Shown here: positions 26,166-34,991 of the stretch, piece by piece
Numbering within the stretch: position 1 is the first letter of the stretch
How the letters are laid out: every line of letters begins with the position of its first letter
Source of the DNA: RGIG8244 sp045592785
Lineage (GTDB): Bacteria; Verrucomicrobiota; Lentisphaeria; Victivallales; UBA1829
DNA length: 64,000 nt
Assembly: GCA_045592785.1 (NCBI GenBank)
Contig: JAZNVL010000038.1
Location: forward strand, 14,540-78,539
Direction of reading: 5' to 3'
Program-made: the position numbers and the translations under genes
The notes under the pieces: model-generated
The model's database searches: none
The model's input: the letters and a program-made list of their open reading frames with translations, nothing else
What the model was told of the DNA's origin: nothing

Positions 26166-27503
26166 TCACTTGCCGGTATGCAATGCGTCGTAATGATAAT
26201 CCCCTTCCGGGAAGATCGCCGGGACCACCACCAGAAGTGATGCCGCAAAGCACACACAGATGGCATAAGTCAGGAACAGCGTCTGGTAATGAGAAAATTC
26301 TATCCCGCCCAGTGTCCAGTGCGCCGCCAGCGCGCCCGAACCCAGAATGAGGGAGGTCAGCATGCGTGACATGCCTCTGCCGCAATGGTTGAATCCGTTG
26401 TAAAATGACATCGCCACCATTTTATTACCGGGCGTGGCAAGGAGCATCATTTCACAGGTGGAGGCGATATCGGAACAGGCATACATGAAACTGTATGCAA
26501 ACAGTACGGCACCGATGGTGATGTAAAGCCAGGTGTCCGGCATACATCCTTTTCCCAGCAGAAAGAGTGCGATATTTGCCAGCGCGTAGGTGATATGCAC
26601 CGCAAGCAGAATGAGTTTCACCCCGTAACGCTGGATCAGCCCGCCGGAAAAGAAGGAGCCGGTCAGCATCCCGCCCAACGCCACCGAGGAGATCAGAACG
26701 ATCACGTTATCCGGGGCGCACAATCCCTTTTTCATGTAAAGGGATACCATGGGGATGGTCCCGTACGCCGCCAGATTGAGGATGAAACTGTAAACCGAGA
26801 ATCCGGTGAGCGGCTTGTTTGCCATTGCCTTTTTCAACCCTTCGCGGAAAGAAAATTTTTCTTTGACTTCCTCCCGTGTTTCGAAGGTGGGAATCATGGC
26901 GATGAAATAGAGTTTCGCGGCAAAGATACACAGCGAGATCAACATCACGATCTGCAAATGTCCGATGGGCGGATTTTTCCCGATGGCAAGCCCGATGAGC
27001 AGAAGCAGCAGAGAGGAGGAAAGCTGCCAGGAAAAACGCATCTTGCCGAAATAATTGCTGCGCCGTTCCGGATACAGAAACGAAGAGAGCAGGGGGAACC
27101 AGGCGGCAAGATACACCGTATGACAGATACTGAAGAGAGCCAGTGAGATCAGCAGTACCGCCACTGCCCATTTGCCGAAGAAGGGAGCCAGCACGATCAT
27201 GCCGAAAAGGAACAGCGAGACTATGGTCGCCTGCAGGATCGAGGTCTGGTATTTCTGTTTGCCGACCGCCATGGTGGCAAGGAGCGAGAACAACCCGATC
27301 GCCATGGGGGAAAGTGACGTGGTGATCATGGAAAACATTTCACTTGCGCCAAGCATATTGGCGTAAAGAATAATGATCGCGGCATCCACGAACGGAACAT
27401 CGCCCATGCAGGTGCAGCAGGCGGAACAGATACTGTTGATCTCCGCTTTTTTTGATTCTTTCAAGGTAAGCGGGATCGTTTGTTTGAATGGAAAGCGGAT
27501 CAT
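26166..27503 (-). CDS. Major facilitator superfamily transporter
   Basis: About twelve hydrophobic segments span the 445 residues, with a central charged loop (TFETREEVKEKFSFREGLKKAM, in part) between the two six-helix halves. An unusual CSACCTC motif lies near residue 26, before the first membrane helix. The pattern GGMLTGSFFSGGLIQRYG resembles the loop-8/9 MFS motif. The substrate is unknown. The ribosome site is weak (AGAAAGA). It starts 18 bases after smpB and is followed 109 bases later by hydF. Confidence 0.8.
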   Translation of the reverse strand: MIRFPFKQTIPLTLKESKKAEINSICSACCTCMGDVPFVDAAIIILYANMLGASEMFSMITTSLSPMAIGLFSLLATMAVGKQKYQTSILQATIVSLFLFGMIVLAPFFGKWAVAVLLISLALFSICHTVYLAAWFPLLSSFLYPERRSNYFGKMRFSWQLSSSLLLLLIGLAIGKNPPIGHLQIVMLISLCIFAAKLYFIAMIPTFETREEVKEKFSFREGLKKAMANKPLTGFSVYSFILNLAAYGTIPMVSLYMKKGLCAPDNVIVLISSVALGGMLTGSFFSGGLIQRYGVKLILLAVHITYALANIALFLLGKGCMPDTWLYITIGAVLFAYSFMYACSDIASTCEMMLLATPGNKMVAMSFYNGFNHCGRGMSRMLTSLILGSGALAAHWTLGGIEFSHYQTLFLTYAICVCFAASLLVVVPAIFPEGDYHYDALHTGK

Positions 27504-27521
27504 GATTCTGTCTTTCTGTGT

Positions 27522-27995
27522 TTATCGGGGGGCGGCCGCACGACGCATGTCCATTTCGTCCTGCTTCTTCCGTAACGTTTCCCGTTTGTCGCTGAATGTT
27601 TTCCCTTGTGCCAACCCCAGTTCCACTTTCACATACCCGCGTTTCAGATACAGTTTCAGCGGGACCAGAGCCAATCCACGTTCCCGTACGCGGGACGAAA
27701 GTTTCAGGATCTCTTTGCGGTGCATCAACAATCTGCGGGGGCGTACCGACTCATGATTGAACCGGTTCCCGTGAGAGTAAGGGGAAATGTGCAGTCCGTA
27801 AACGAAAAGCTGTCCCCGTTCCACCTGGGCGTAGGATTCCTGCAACTGCACGGATCCCATCCGGCAGCTTTTCACTTCGGTCCCGTGCAACTCGATCCCT
27901 GCTTCCATGGTTTCCAGGATCGTATAATCATGATACGCTTTCCGGTTCCGTGCGATCACGGGATCTTCTTTCGCCGCTGTTTTTTTATTGTCCAT
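27522..27995 (-). CDS. smpB: SsrA (tmRNA)-binding protein
   Basis: SmpB binds tmRNA and delivers it to stalled ribosomes for trans-translation. The protein shows the family motifs RNRKAYHDYTILETMEAGI, LHGTEVKSCRMG, YAQVERGQLFVYGLHISPY and PRRLLMHRKEI, and the basic tail after the beta-barrel (KRETLRKKQDEMDMRR). It has 157 residues, normal for the family. AAGGAACTGT precedes the ATG. It follows dnaJ by 13 bases in a grpE-dnaJ-smpB chaperone/rescue cluster. The tmRNA gene was not seen in the window. Confidence 0.95.
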   Translation of the reverse strand: MDNKKTAAKEDPVIARNRKAYHDYTILETMEAGIELHGTEVKSCRMGSVQLQESYAQVERGQLFVYGLHISPYSHGNRFNHESVRPRRLLMHRKEILKLSSRVRERGLALVPLKLYLKRGYVKVELGLAQGKTFSDKRETLRKKQDEMDMRRAAAPR

Positions 27996-28008
27996 ACAGT
28001 TCCTTCAT

Positions 28009-29178
28009 TCAGCGCATGAAACGCGCTGCTTTGGTCTTGAACTCTTCCTGTTTCGGATAATTCTTTTCCGTTTCCAGTTCCGCAAATTCACGCAACAATG
28101 CTTCCTGACGGTTCGTCAGTTTGACCGGGGGTTCCACCAGAAGACGGACCAGTTGATCTCCGCGGGTTCCCCTCTTTTTCAGAGAAGGCATTCCTTTTTC
28201 CCGGATGCGGAGCGTTGTACCGCTCCGCGAACCGGCAGGGATCTTCATTCGGGATTTTCCGGTAACGGTTGGCACATCCACGATTCCGCCGAGAGCTGCG
28301 GTGGAGAACGGAATCGGCAGTTCGCAGAGGATATCCGATCCGGACCGCTGGAATACATCATGAGGTCGTACCTGAATCACCACGAACAAATCACCTTTTC
28401 CGCCGTAAGCACCGGCTTCGCCTTCTCCGGCGACACGGAGCCGGGATCCGGAATCCACGCCGGGCGGGATATGGATCTGCAATTCTTTATTCACACGCAC
28501 TCTGCCGGATCCGGAACACCGTTTGCAGGGCGTTGTGATCACCTGTCCGGTGCCGTGACACTGCTGACATGCGCCTGACGTCTGGAAAAATCCGCCGAAA
28601 GATTGTGCCGATTGTCCGGAACCGCCGCAGGAAGGACAGGTCGTTTTCTTACTTCCGGGTTCTGCACCGGATCCATGACACGCCGGGCATGTATCGTTTT
28701 TTGTGAGACGGATCTTTTTATCGGCACCGAATACGGCATCCTCAAAGTCGATGGTCAGCTCATAACGCAGATCGCTGCCCGTTCTGCCATTGCTGCGTGC
28801 TCTGCCGGAACGGCGTCCGCCGCCCAGAATATCTTCAAAGGAGAAGCCGCCGCCCGTATTGCCGAAGATCTGACTGAACAGATCACGGGGATCGCTAAAA
28901 CCGCCGAAGTTTCCGCCCTGGAATCCGCCGGGTCCGGCACCTCCGCCCGCCGCATGTTCAAACATTTCGGATCCGAACTGATCGTATTGGGCTCTTTTCT
29001 GTGGATCGCTCAAGACTTCGTACGCCTTGGAGATCTCCTTGAATTTTTCTTCCGCAGAAGCGTTGCCGGGGTTTTTGTCCGGATGATATTTGACCGCAAG
29101 TTTCCGGTACGCCTTCTTGATCTCGTCAGCAGAAGACGTCTTGGTCACTCCCAATATCTGATAATAATCTTTCGCCAT
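28009..29178 (-). CDS. dnaJ: Chaperone protein DnaJ
   Basis: DnaJ (Hsp40) delivers unfolded proteins to DnaK and stimulates its ATPase. The J domain (1-70) has the essential HPD in KYHPDKNPGN, and is followed by a Gly/Phe-rich linker (GGGAGPGGFQGGNFGGF). The zinc region has four CxxCxGxG units (CPACHGSG, CPSCGGSG, CQQCHGTG, CKRCSGSG). The substrate-binding C-terminal domains follow. At 389 residues it is a full type I DnaJ. AAGGAG precedes the ATG, 32 bases after grpE. dnaK is not in this window. Confidence 0.96.
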   Translation of the reverse strand: MAKDYYQILGVTKTSSADEIKKAYRKLAVKYHPDKNPGNASAEEKFKEISKAYEVLSDPQKRAQYDQFGSEMFEHAAGGGAGPGGFQGGNFGGFSDPRDLFSQIFGNTGGGFSFEDILGGGRRSGRARSNGRTGSDLRYELTIDFEDAVFGADKKIRLTKNDTCPACHGSGAEPGSKKTTCPSCGGSGQSAQSFGGFFQTSGACQQCHGTGQVITTPCKRCSGSGRVRVNKELQIHIPPGVDSGSRLRVAGEGEAGAYGGKGDLFVVIQVRPHDVFQRSGSDILCELPIPFSTAALGGIVDVPTVTGKSRMKIPAGSRSGTTLRIREKGMPSLKKRGTRGDQLVRLLVEPPVKLTNRQEALLREFAELETEKNYPKQEEFKTKAARFMR

Positions 29179-29210
29179 AACAGATACTCCTTATCCCGGA
29201 TCCGGTCCCC

Positions 29211-29831
29211 TTATTCCTTCTCCGCTTCCGCAGGACCGGAACTGACGACCACCATGGCAGGTTTGAGCAGACGGTCACCCATCCGGCAACCGTAGCTCCA
29301 TTGTTTGATGACTTTACCCTGGGGTACTGTATCGGAGGGTTCCTGTGCCATTGCTTCGTGGAGATTAGGGTCGAACTCTGCGCCGGTGGCATCGATAAGA
29401 GTCACCCCGACTTCTCCGAATGCTTTATCGAATTCCGCCTGGATCATATTCAAGCCCTGGAGAATGGTTTCCGCATTGGTATTGGCGGCGGAACTGGCAG
29501 TCACAGCCATGGTGAAATGATCGAATACCTGCAGGAACGGGAGCATGGTATCCTGGATCACGCGATTCCGCACCGATTCCATTTCGCGGGAGAACCGTTT
29601 CCGCTGATTATCCATTTCGGCAAGAGCCAGAAGACGGAGTTTTTCCATCTCTGCCAGTTTCGCTTCCGTTTCCGCCAGCTTTTTGGTCAAACCTTCGTTG
29701 CTATCCGGACCCCATTCCAGGGCTTCTTCTTCCGCCGCAACGGTTTCTTCTGTTGTGACGGTTTCTTCTTTCACGGTTTCTTCTGCCGCAACAGCTTCCT
29801 CTGTTGCAACGGTTTCCTTTTCTTCGTTCAT
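29211..29831 (-). CDS. grpE: Nucleotide exchange factor GrpE
   Basis: GrpE releases ADP from DnaK. The N-terminal 45 residues are a low-complexity acidic repeat of T-V-A-T-E-E-x units, followed by a long coiled-coil (GLTKKLAETEAKLAEMEKL) and the conserved RKRFSREMESVRNRV segment. The C-terminal beta domain shows FDPNLHEAMAQEPS and GKVIKQWSYGCRMGDRLLKPAMVVVS, the family signature (read in pieces). The 206-residue size is normal. AAAGG lies upstream of the ATG. I searched the 109-base upstream gap for a CIRCE heat-shock element and found none. Confidence 0.94.
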   Translation of the reverse strand: MNEEKETVATEEAVAAEETVKEETVTTEETVAAEEEALEWGPDSNEGLTKKLAETEAKLAEMEKLRLLALAEMDNQRKRFSREMESVRNRVIQDTMLPFLQVFDHFTMAVTASSAANTNAETILQGLNMIQAEFDKAFGEVGVTLIDATGAEFDPNLHEAMAQEPSDTVPQGKVIKQWSYGCRMGDRLLKPAMVVVSSGPAEAEKE

Positions 29832-29940
29832 TGTGGAGCCTTTCTATTCAAATTTTTCTTTTATTCATTTTCGCAGTAACAAGCAATTTTCGCGCCAACT
29901 TTATTTTTACGCTTGTTTTCTGTTCCTGTGCGCCATTTTG

Positions 29941-31032
29941 TCACGATTGCTTGCTGTCAGTCGCTGTCTCGCTGCCCAGTATATTGCGCAGCATGGAAGC
30001 CCGGTATTCCGCCCGTTCCATCGGATCCAGGATCTTTCCTGCCTGGAAACAGAGGTGGGCAGGCTGCAGAAGCAGGATCATCCGGTTGATGTCAAACAGC
30101 CGGATTTTGGAAAAGAGTCCCAGATCCACGCCCAGCCGCAGATAAGAGAGCAGATTCAACGTTTCTTCGGTGGAGATCAAATAAGCATGGCGGAGATTGG
30201 CGTATGCCCGGGAACAACAGTCCAGCAGCCGGATCCGCCCCGGTCCGGTCTGCAGTTCCTCCCGGGCTTCCCGTTCCGCCTGTTCGATGTCGTATGTTGC
30301 CGCACAAAGCCGGTCGATGATGGCATCTTCGGATTCGCCCAGTGTGGATTGATTGGAAATCTGGAACAGATTCCCGGCGAATTTGGAGCCTTCGCCATCC
30401 AGTCCGCGTGCAGTGAGTCCCAGGGCGGAAAGCCCGTTACTCAACGTGCCCAGACGATCCAGCAGGCGCAACGCGGGCAGGTGCATCATGAGAGAGGCGC
30501 GGATCCCCGTGCCCAGATTGGTGGGACAACTGGTTGCGTAACCTTGTCCGGGGATGAAAGCGAATGGCAGAACCTTTTGCAATTCCGTATCGAAAGCGGA
30601 AAGTTTTTTCCAGGATTCCCGCAGATGTTCCCCGGCGCGACAGTACTGCATCCGCAGATGGTCTTCTTCGTTGATCATGACCGAAAGCCGCGGATCGGGG
30701 GAAAGCGCAAGGAAACGTCCCGGTTCCCGGGTCAGGAATTCCCGGCTGATGAGTTTCCGTTCGAAAAGGAGCCGGATGGTATTTTCGTGAATGGGGGCCA
30801 GCGCAAGCCGCTGCCATTTTTCGCTGTCTTTCAACGTTTCCATGGCAGAAAAGAACGTGTTTGCGATCTCCCCGCGGACCGAAGCCGATGCGTTCAGCGG
30901 GAACGGGAAATACTGCAGGTTGCGTGCCAGGCGGATCCGGCAGCTGATGATGATATCACCTTGTTTTGAACGGAGCGGAAGCCATGCCGGCGGACGTTCC
31001 ATGATGCGCCGTATCATCGGTTCGCTGTTCAT
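29941..31032 (-). CDS. mcsB: Protein arginine kinase (McsB)
   Basis: McsB is a guanidino-kinase-fold enzyme that phosphorylates arginines and marks proteins for ClpCP in Firmicutes. The sequence has the ATP-binding motif SCRIRLARNLQ, the MINEEDHLRMQ motif with the catalytic glutamates, and ATSCPTNLGTGIRAS with the active cysteine, all conserved in the order expected for ATP:guanido phosphotransferases. It has 363 residues, normal for McsB. Its start overlaps the mcsA stop (ATGA), so activator and kinase are coupled. No ctsR or clpC gene is in the window, unlike the ctsR-mcsA-mcsB-clpC operon of Bacillus. Confidence 0.92.
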   Translation of the reverse strand: MNSEPMIRRIMERPPAWLPLRSKQGDIIISCRIRLARNLQYFPFPLNASASVRGEIANTFFSAMETLKDSEKWQRLALAPIHENTIRLLFERKLISREFLTREPGRFLALSPDPRLSVMINEEDHLRMQYCRAGEHLRESWKKLSAFDTELQKVLPFAFIPGQGYATSCPTNLGTGIRASLMMHLPALRLLDRLGTLSNGLSALGLTARGLDGEGSKFAGNLFQISNQSTLGESEDAIIDRLCAATYDIEQAEREAREELQTGPGRIRLLDCCSRAYANLRHAYLISTEETLNLLSYLRLGVDLGLFSKIRLFDINRMILLLQPAHLCFQAGKILDPMERAEYRASMLRNILGSETATDSKQS

Positions 31033-31604
31033 TGCGTGACATCCTTCTTTGCGATCTTCTTTTCCAATGCGGCAATCTTGTCCCGGAGTTCGGCGGCAAG
31101 CTCATATTCTTCCCGGCGGATGGAGCCTTGCAGATCCCTGCGCAGGGATTCCAGTTCGCGGATCAGTTCCATATCTTTCGCAATGGTACCGGGGGATTCC
31201 GGATGATCCGGCGATTTTCCCTTGTGATGAAGTCCGCGGTGCATGGCGATCAGAGAATCATTGAGGACATCCCGGAATACATGATAACACCGGCTGCAAC
31301 CCAGCCGTCCGGTTTTGCGCAGTTTCTCCACGGTCCAGTTGCAAAACGGGCAGGATTGCGGGACATCATCGCGGCGGCTTGAGGAATCGGCTTCCATTTC
31401 TTCGTCATCCCCGTCCTCATCCTGCACGAAATGTTTATACATGTTTTTCAACAGACCGTTCAAGTCAAGACCGTGCATGAATTGAGCGAGCAAATCCTTT
31501 TTTGCGGCACATTCGGTGCAGATGTTCAGCGTGAGTTTTTTTCCGCCTATGATCTCTTCCACATGCACGGTCGCCTGATTCTGTTTACATAATTCGCAAA
31601 GCAT
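31029..31604 (-). CDS. mcsA: McsA-like UvrB/UvrC-motif zinc protein
   Basis: McsA activates the arginine kinase McsB. Two zinc-binding CxxC pairs are at the N-terminus (CELC at 3-6; CTEC near 29-32) and two more in the centre (CPFC; CSRC), the usual McsA pattern. The C-terminal helix is a UVR motif (ELESLRRDLQGSIRREEYELAAELRDKIAALE, read in pieces). The length is 191 residues. AGGAA precedes the ATG, and a TTGCAT/TAAAGT promoter is upstream. It is the first gene of the mcsA-mcsB pair, which may continue into grpE-dnaJ-smpB. Confidence 0.9.
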   Translation of the reverse strand: MLCELCKQNQATVHVEEIIGGKKLTLNICTECAAKKDLLAQFMHGLDLNGLLKNMYKHFVQDEDGDDEEMEADSSSRRDDVPQSCPFCNWTVEKLRKTGRLGCSRCYHVFRDVLNDSLIAMHRGLHHKGKSPDHPESPGTIAKDMELIRELESLRRDLQGSIRREEYELAAELRDKIAALEKKIAKKDVTQ

Positions 31605-31637
31605 ACTGTTGTTCCTGACTTTCTCTGTTGATGCAGT

Positions 31638-31665
31638 ACTTTACCCGCTTTTCGGAAAAATGCAA
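31638..31665 (-). promoter_or_regulatory. Predicted promoter of mcsA-mcsB
   Basis: On the minus strand TTGCAT (31660-31665) and TAAAGT (31638-31643) are 16 bases apart, about 34 bases before the mcsA start. The genes grpE, dnaJ and smpB downstream could be read from it as well. Confidence 0.55.
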
Positions 31666-31717
31666 GGGAAAAAACAGGATTTGAGCGTTTTTTTCCGTAA
31701 AAACGCTTTTTGTCATA

Positions 31718-31745
31718 TTGCAATCCGGAAATGGCGTTGTATATT
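31718..31745 (+). promoter_or_regulatory. Predicted promoter of the FAD oxidoreductase gene
   Basis: TTGCAA (31718-31723) and TATATT (31740-31745) are 16 bases apart. The transcript start falls near 31752, so translation must start at 31779 rather than at an upstream ATG at 31710. Confidence 0.7.
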
Positions 31746-31778
31746 ACTGAAAATCAAAACGTGAAAGGATCGTTTCTT

Positions 31779-32972
31779 ATGGATTTTGAGAAATCTTATG
31801 ATGTCATCGTGGCAGGTGCCGGAATCGCAGGGATCGCAGCCGCCGTTCAGGCTGCAAGAGAAGGAAAAAAGACCGTCCTCATCGAAAAGACGATCATTCC
31901 CGGCGGGCTTGCCACTGCCGGGCTTGTTTATGTATATCTTCCCCTTTGTGATGGTGAAGGACATCAGGTCTCGTTCGGGATCACGGAGGAACTTCTGAAG
32001 CTCAGTATCCAGTACGGACCCGGTGATATTCCCGATTTCTGGGCGAAAGTTCCCGATGCCAATGAAAAAGAACGGTATCAGGTGATTTTCTCCCCCGCCG
32101 CTTACGTTCTTGCGCTGGATGAATATCTGGTACAGAACGGGGTGGATGTCTGGTACGATACCCTCATTTGCGATACCCAGGTCGAAAACAATAAGATCAC
32201 CGGCGTTTATGTGGAAAATGAATCCGGACGCGGTCTGCTCAAAGCAAAATGTGTGGTGGATGCCTCCGGGACTGCCATCCTCGCGCGCCGTGCCGGGATC
32301 CCTTGTCATACCGCTCCCAATTTTCTTTCCATTTGGGATATCGAATACAAGAAAAGTCAGGAACAATCCGCGCTCGGCGCACCGGTGGCGATGCATACTT
32401 ACGGTGTTCCCTGGGATGTCACGAAAGCACCGGAAGGGACCGTGTTTTACGGGATCGACGGCGCGACTGTTACGGACTTTGTATTGAAGAGCCGGAAAAT
32501 GCTGTTGGATGAAATGAAGAGCTGTTATGCCGCGGGAGCCGACCGGAAAGATTATTACAGCCTGAAAGTTCCGCTGATGCCCCAGTTCCGCAAGATCTTC
32601 TCCATCGATGCCAAATACGTCCTGCGGGATACAGACAGTGCCACCCGTTTCGAAGATTCCATCGGGCTCGCTGCCGACTGGCGCAGATGCGGTTCCGTGT
32701 GGGAGATCCCTTACAGCTCTATGATCCCGGATTCCCCCATCGGCGGTTATATCGCCGCTGGACGGTGTACCGGCGCGGAAACGGATGCCTGGGAAGTCAC
32801 CCGTGTGATCCCGGTGGCAGGTCTGACGGGCCAGGTGGCAGGTCTTGCCGCTGCCATGTCGATCGATGTCGGTGTTGATCCTGCGGATCTGGATGTTTCT
32901 GCGCTTCAGGCGAAACTCCGTACGCTGGGCTTCCCCCTGCACATGCCGGAAGTGGGGTTGACGTACAAATGA
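31779..32972 (+). CDS. FAD-dependent oxidoreductase (FAD_oxidored family)
   Basis: The N-terminus is a Rossmann FAD-binding motif YDVIVAGAGIAGIAAAVQAAREGKKTVLIEK (read in pieces) followed by PGGLATAGLV, the pattern of FAD_oxidored proteins common in glycan-degrading Bacteroidetes, Lentisphaerae and Planctomycetes. A second FAD contact is KCVVDASGTAILARRAGI, and a C-terminal GGYIAAGRCTGAETDAWEVTRVIP block closes the nucleotide site. The protein has 397 residues, no signal peptide and no transmembrane helix. The substrate is unknown; many relatives lie in carbohydrate clusters. AAAGGAT precedes the ATG. It overlaps the small membrane gene that follows by four bases. Confidence 0.87.
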   Translation: MDFEKSYDVIVAGAGIAGIAAAVQAAREGKKTVLIEKTIIPGGLATAGLVYVYLPLCDGEGHQVSFGITEELLKLSIQYGPGDIPDFWAKVPDANEKERYQVIFSPAAYVLALDEYLVQNGVDVWYDTLICDTQVENNKITGVYVENESGRGLLKAKCVVDASGTAILARRAGIPCHTAPNFLSIWDIEYKKSQEQSALGAPVAMHTYGVPWDVTKAPEGTVFYGIDGATVTDFVLKSRKMLLDEMKSCYAAGADRKDYYSLKVPLMPQFRKIFSIDAKYVLRDTDSATRFEDSIGLAADWRRCGSVWEIPYSSMIPDSPIGGYIAAGRCTGAETDAWEVTRVIPVAGLTGQVAGLAAAMSIDVGVDPADLDVSALQAKLRTLGFPLHMPEVGLTYK

Positions 32973-33511
32973 GCGCCGGACGCGATCTGAACGAATTTGA
33001 AGAACGTCTGCTTGCGTTGGCTCATTCCGACCGCGCGATCCTGCGTTACCGTCGCAGTACGATCCTGAATGCCGTGATGTTCTCTCTGCTTTTCACGGGT
33101 GCGGCTGTGGCGTTGCAAGCCGGACAGAAGCCGATGGGATTCCATGTCGCACTTGCCGGAGCATTGGCTGTCTACGGACTCTTTTCCTGTTCGGCGGTCC
33201 TGAATTTTCAGCGTGCGCTCAACGCATACCGTTCCATACTGGAAAAGTTTACCGGGGAGCGTGAGACGCATTTTCCGGAGAACCGTGACCGTGTGAACAT
33301 GATCCTGCTGACGGTGTTTTTCTGGTGTCTTCTGCTTGCCATTCTGTTGCTGCCATTGCCGCATAAGCTGTATCTTGCTGACGGCGTATTGATATTCTTT
33401 CTTGCGCTGTCTGCGGTGATCAAATGCCGGTTTGCGGATTACGTCATGGAATACAAAAAACGCTGTCTTGCGGCGGAAGAAGCCAAAAAACAGGAAAAAT
33501 ACAAAAAATAA
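32969..33511 (+). CDS. Small membrane protein of unknown function
   Basis: Four hydrophobic segments are visible at about residues 33-52, 58-78, 108-127 and 131-150, with charged loops between them, and a Lys/Glu-rich cytoplasmic tail (EYKKRCLAAEEAKKQEKYKK). An arginine-rich N-terminus (ALAHSDRAILRYRRS) precedes the first segment. It is coupled to the FAD oxidoreductase by an ATGA overlap. I do not recognise a family. It could be a membrane partner of the oxidoreductase, but there is no direct evidence. Confidence 0.72.
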   Translation: MSAGRDLNEFEERLLALAHSDRAILRYRRSTILNAVMFSLLFTGAAVALQAGQKPMGFHVALAGALAVYGLFSCSAVLNFQRALNAYRSILEKFTGERETHFPENRDRVNMILLTVFFWCLLLAILLLPLPHKLYLADGVLIFFLALSAVIKCRFADYVMEYKKRCLAAEEAKKQEKYKK

Positions 33512-33512
33512 G

Positions 33513-33541
33513 TTGCAATCTTCCGCATTTTATGTTATATT
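33513..33541 (+). promoter_or_regulatory. Predicted promoter of uxaC-nagB
   Basis: TTGCAA (33513-33518) and TATATT (33536-33541) are 17 bases apart and lie about 33 bases before the uxaC start, directly after the stop codon of the membrane protein gene. Confidence 0.7.
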
Positions 33542-33573
33542 AAGCAAATACGATAACACAACTGGAGTTGAAT

Positions 33574-34938
33574 ATGGCTTTTTTGGATGCGAATTATCTG
33601 CTCTGCAGTGATACTGCGCGGGATATTTGTAAAGAGATCATCAACCTTCCGATCCTGGATGCCCATAACCATGCGGACGTTCGCCGGATCGCGGAAAACA
33701 CCCCTTTCCGGAATCCCTGGGAACTGTTTGCCGCCACCGACCATTACGTCTGGGAGATCGAACGGAAATGCGGCGTTCCGGAAGAATATATCACGGGCGA
33801 TGTTTCCGATCAGGAAAAATGGCGTGCGCTTTGTAAAGTCTTCCCCATGATGGCGGGCAACCCGGTATTCGAATGGGTCCACCTTGACCTCCGTTTCCTG
33901 GGTGTCAATATGCTTTTGTGCGAAGAATCCGCCGATGAGACCTGGGAACAGCTTTGCGCGATCCTGGCGAAAGAAGAATGTCTCCCCCAGAACCTGGTCC
34001 GCCGGATGAATATTGAAAGTATGTGTTCCACCGACGATCCGAAGGATGATCTGCAATATCATGTCATGGCGGAAAAAGCCTTTGGCAAACGTCTGATCCG
34101 CCCCACCTGGCGTCCGGATAAAGCCATGAACATCTTCAAACCGGACTTCAATGCGTACATCGACAGTCTGGGAGCCAGTGCAGGCAGAGAGATCAACGAT
34201 CTGGAAACACTTGTGGCGGTTCTGCAGGAATCTCATGACCGTTTTGCAAAAGCCGGTGCGGTCGCCAGTGACCACGGGATCGAAAAGCCTTACGACGGTT
34301 GCGCAACTGCCGAAGATGCCGATGCGATCTTCCGGAAAGTCCGCAGCGGTATTGCGCCCACCGCAGAAGAAGCCGATACCTATGCCTCTTACATCCTGGC
34401 GGAAGCAGCCCGGATGGATGCGGAAAAAGGCTGGGTGTTCCAGCTCCATATCGGGGCAGTGCGTGACGTCCGTGATTTTCTGTTCGACAATCTGGGACCC
34501 GACTCCGGCGGTGATGTTTCCGATCACACCATTGACATTGTGAAACCGTTGGCGAAATTCCTCTGCAAGTTCGATGATAAACTCAAATGTGTGCTGTATT
34601 GTCTGGAACCGGGACATCAGGCTTCCCTCGCCACGCTTTCCCGTGCCTTCGGAGCAAAAGTCCGTCTGGGCTCCGCCTGGTGGTTGAATGATACGCCCAT
34701 CGGCATGCTGCGTCAGCTGGAATACATCGGCAGCGTGGATGTGCTGTCCTGTTTCGCCGGGATGGTTTCCGACAGCCGTAAACTTTTGAGTTACAGTTCC
34801 CGTTTCACCATGTTCCGCAGAGTCCTGAGCAATGTTCTGGGGGATATGGTGGATCGTGGTCAGATGCCCTACGAACATGCCGTTGCCGTTGCGAAACGCA
34901 TGGCATATCAGGGGCCGAAGGAATTTTTCGGATTTTGA
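33574..34938 (+). CDS. uxaC: Glucuronate/galacturonate isomerase
   Basis: UxaC isomerises D-glucuronate to fructuronate and D-galacturonate to tagaturonate. It belongs to the amidohydrolase superfamily: ILDAHNHADVRRIAEN gives the first metal histidines, STDDPKDDLQYH the conserved acidic site, RPTWRPDKAMNI the substrate region, and FQLHIGAVRD a core strand. Near the end GSAWWLNDTPIGMLRQLEYI and VLSCFAGMVSDSRKLLSYSSR are UxaC signatures. It has 454 residues. An upstream TTG is in frame, but the GGAG site spaces best to the ATG at 33574. The product is the substrate of UxaB at 11111, about 22 kb away. Confidence 0.95.
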   Translation: MAFLDANYLLCSDTARDICKEIINLPILDAHNHADVRRIAENTPFRNPWELFAATDHYVWEIERKCGVPEEYITGDVSDQEKWRALCKVFPMMAGNPVFEWVHLDLRFLGVNMLLCEESADETWEQLCAILAKEECLPQNLVRRMNIESMCSTDDPKDDLQYHVMAEKAFGKRLIRPTWRPDKAMNIFKPDFNAYIDSLGASAGREINDLETLVAVLQESHDRFAKAGAVASDHGIEKPYDGCATAEDADAIFRKVRSGIAPTAEEADTYASYILAEAARMDAEKGWVFQLHIGAVRDVRDFLFDNLGPDSGGDVSDHTIDIVKPLAKFLCKFDDKLKCVLYCLEPGHQASLATLSRAFGAKVRLGSAWWLNDTPIGMLRQLEYIGSVDVLSCFAGMVSDSRKLLSYSSRFTMFRRVLSNVLGDMVDRGQMPYEHAVAVAKRMAYQGPKEFFGF

Positions 34939-34991
34939 TCAACAGCGGTAATTTCCGCAAACAACAAACTTAATACAGGAGAGCATTCAAC

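Noticed and set aside
29832..29940. CIRCE-type heat-shock operator upstream of grpE
   Set aside because: No TTAGCACTC-N9-GAGTGCTAA-like inverted repeat was found in this gap.
34938..34991. Terminator between uxaC and nagB (GCGG...CCGC hairpin)
   Set aside because: The stem is four base pairs and no T-tract follows.
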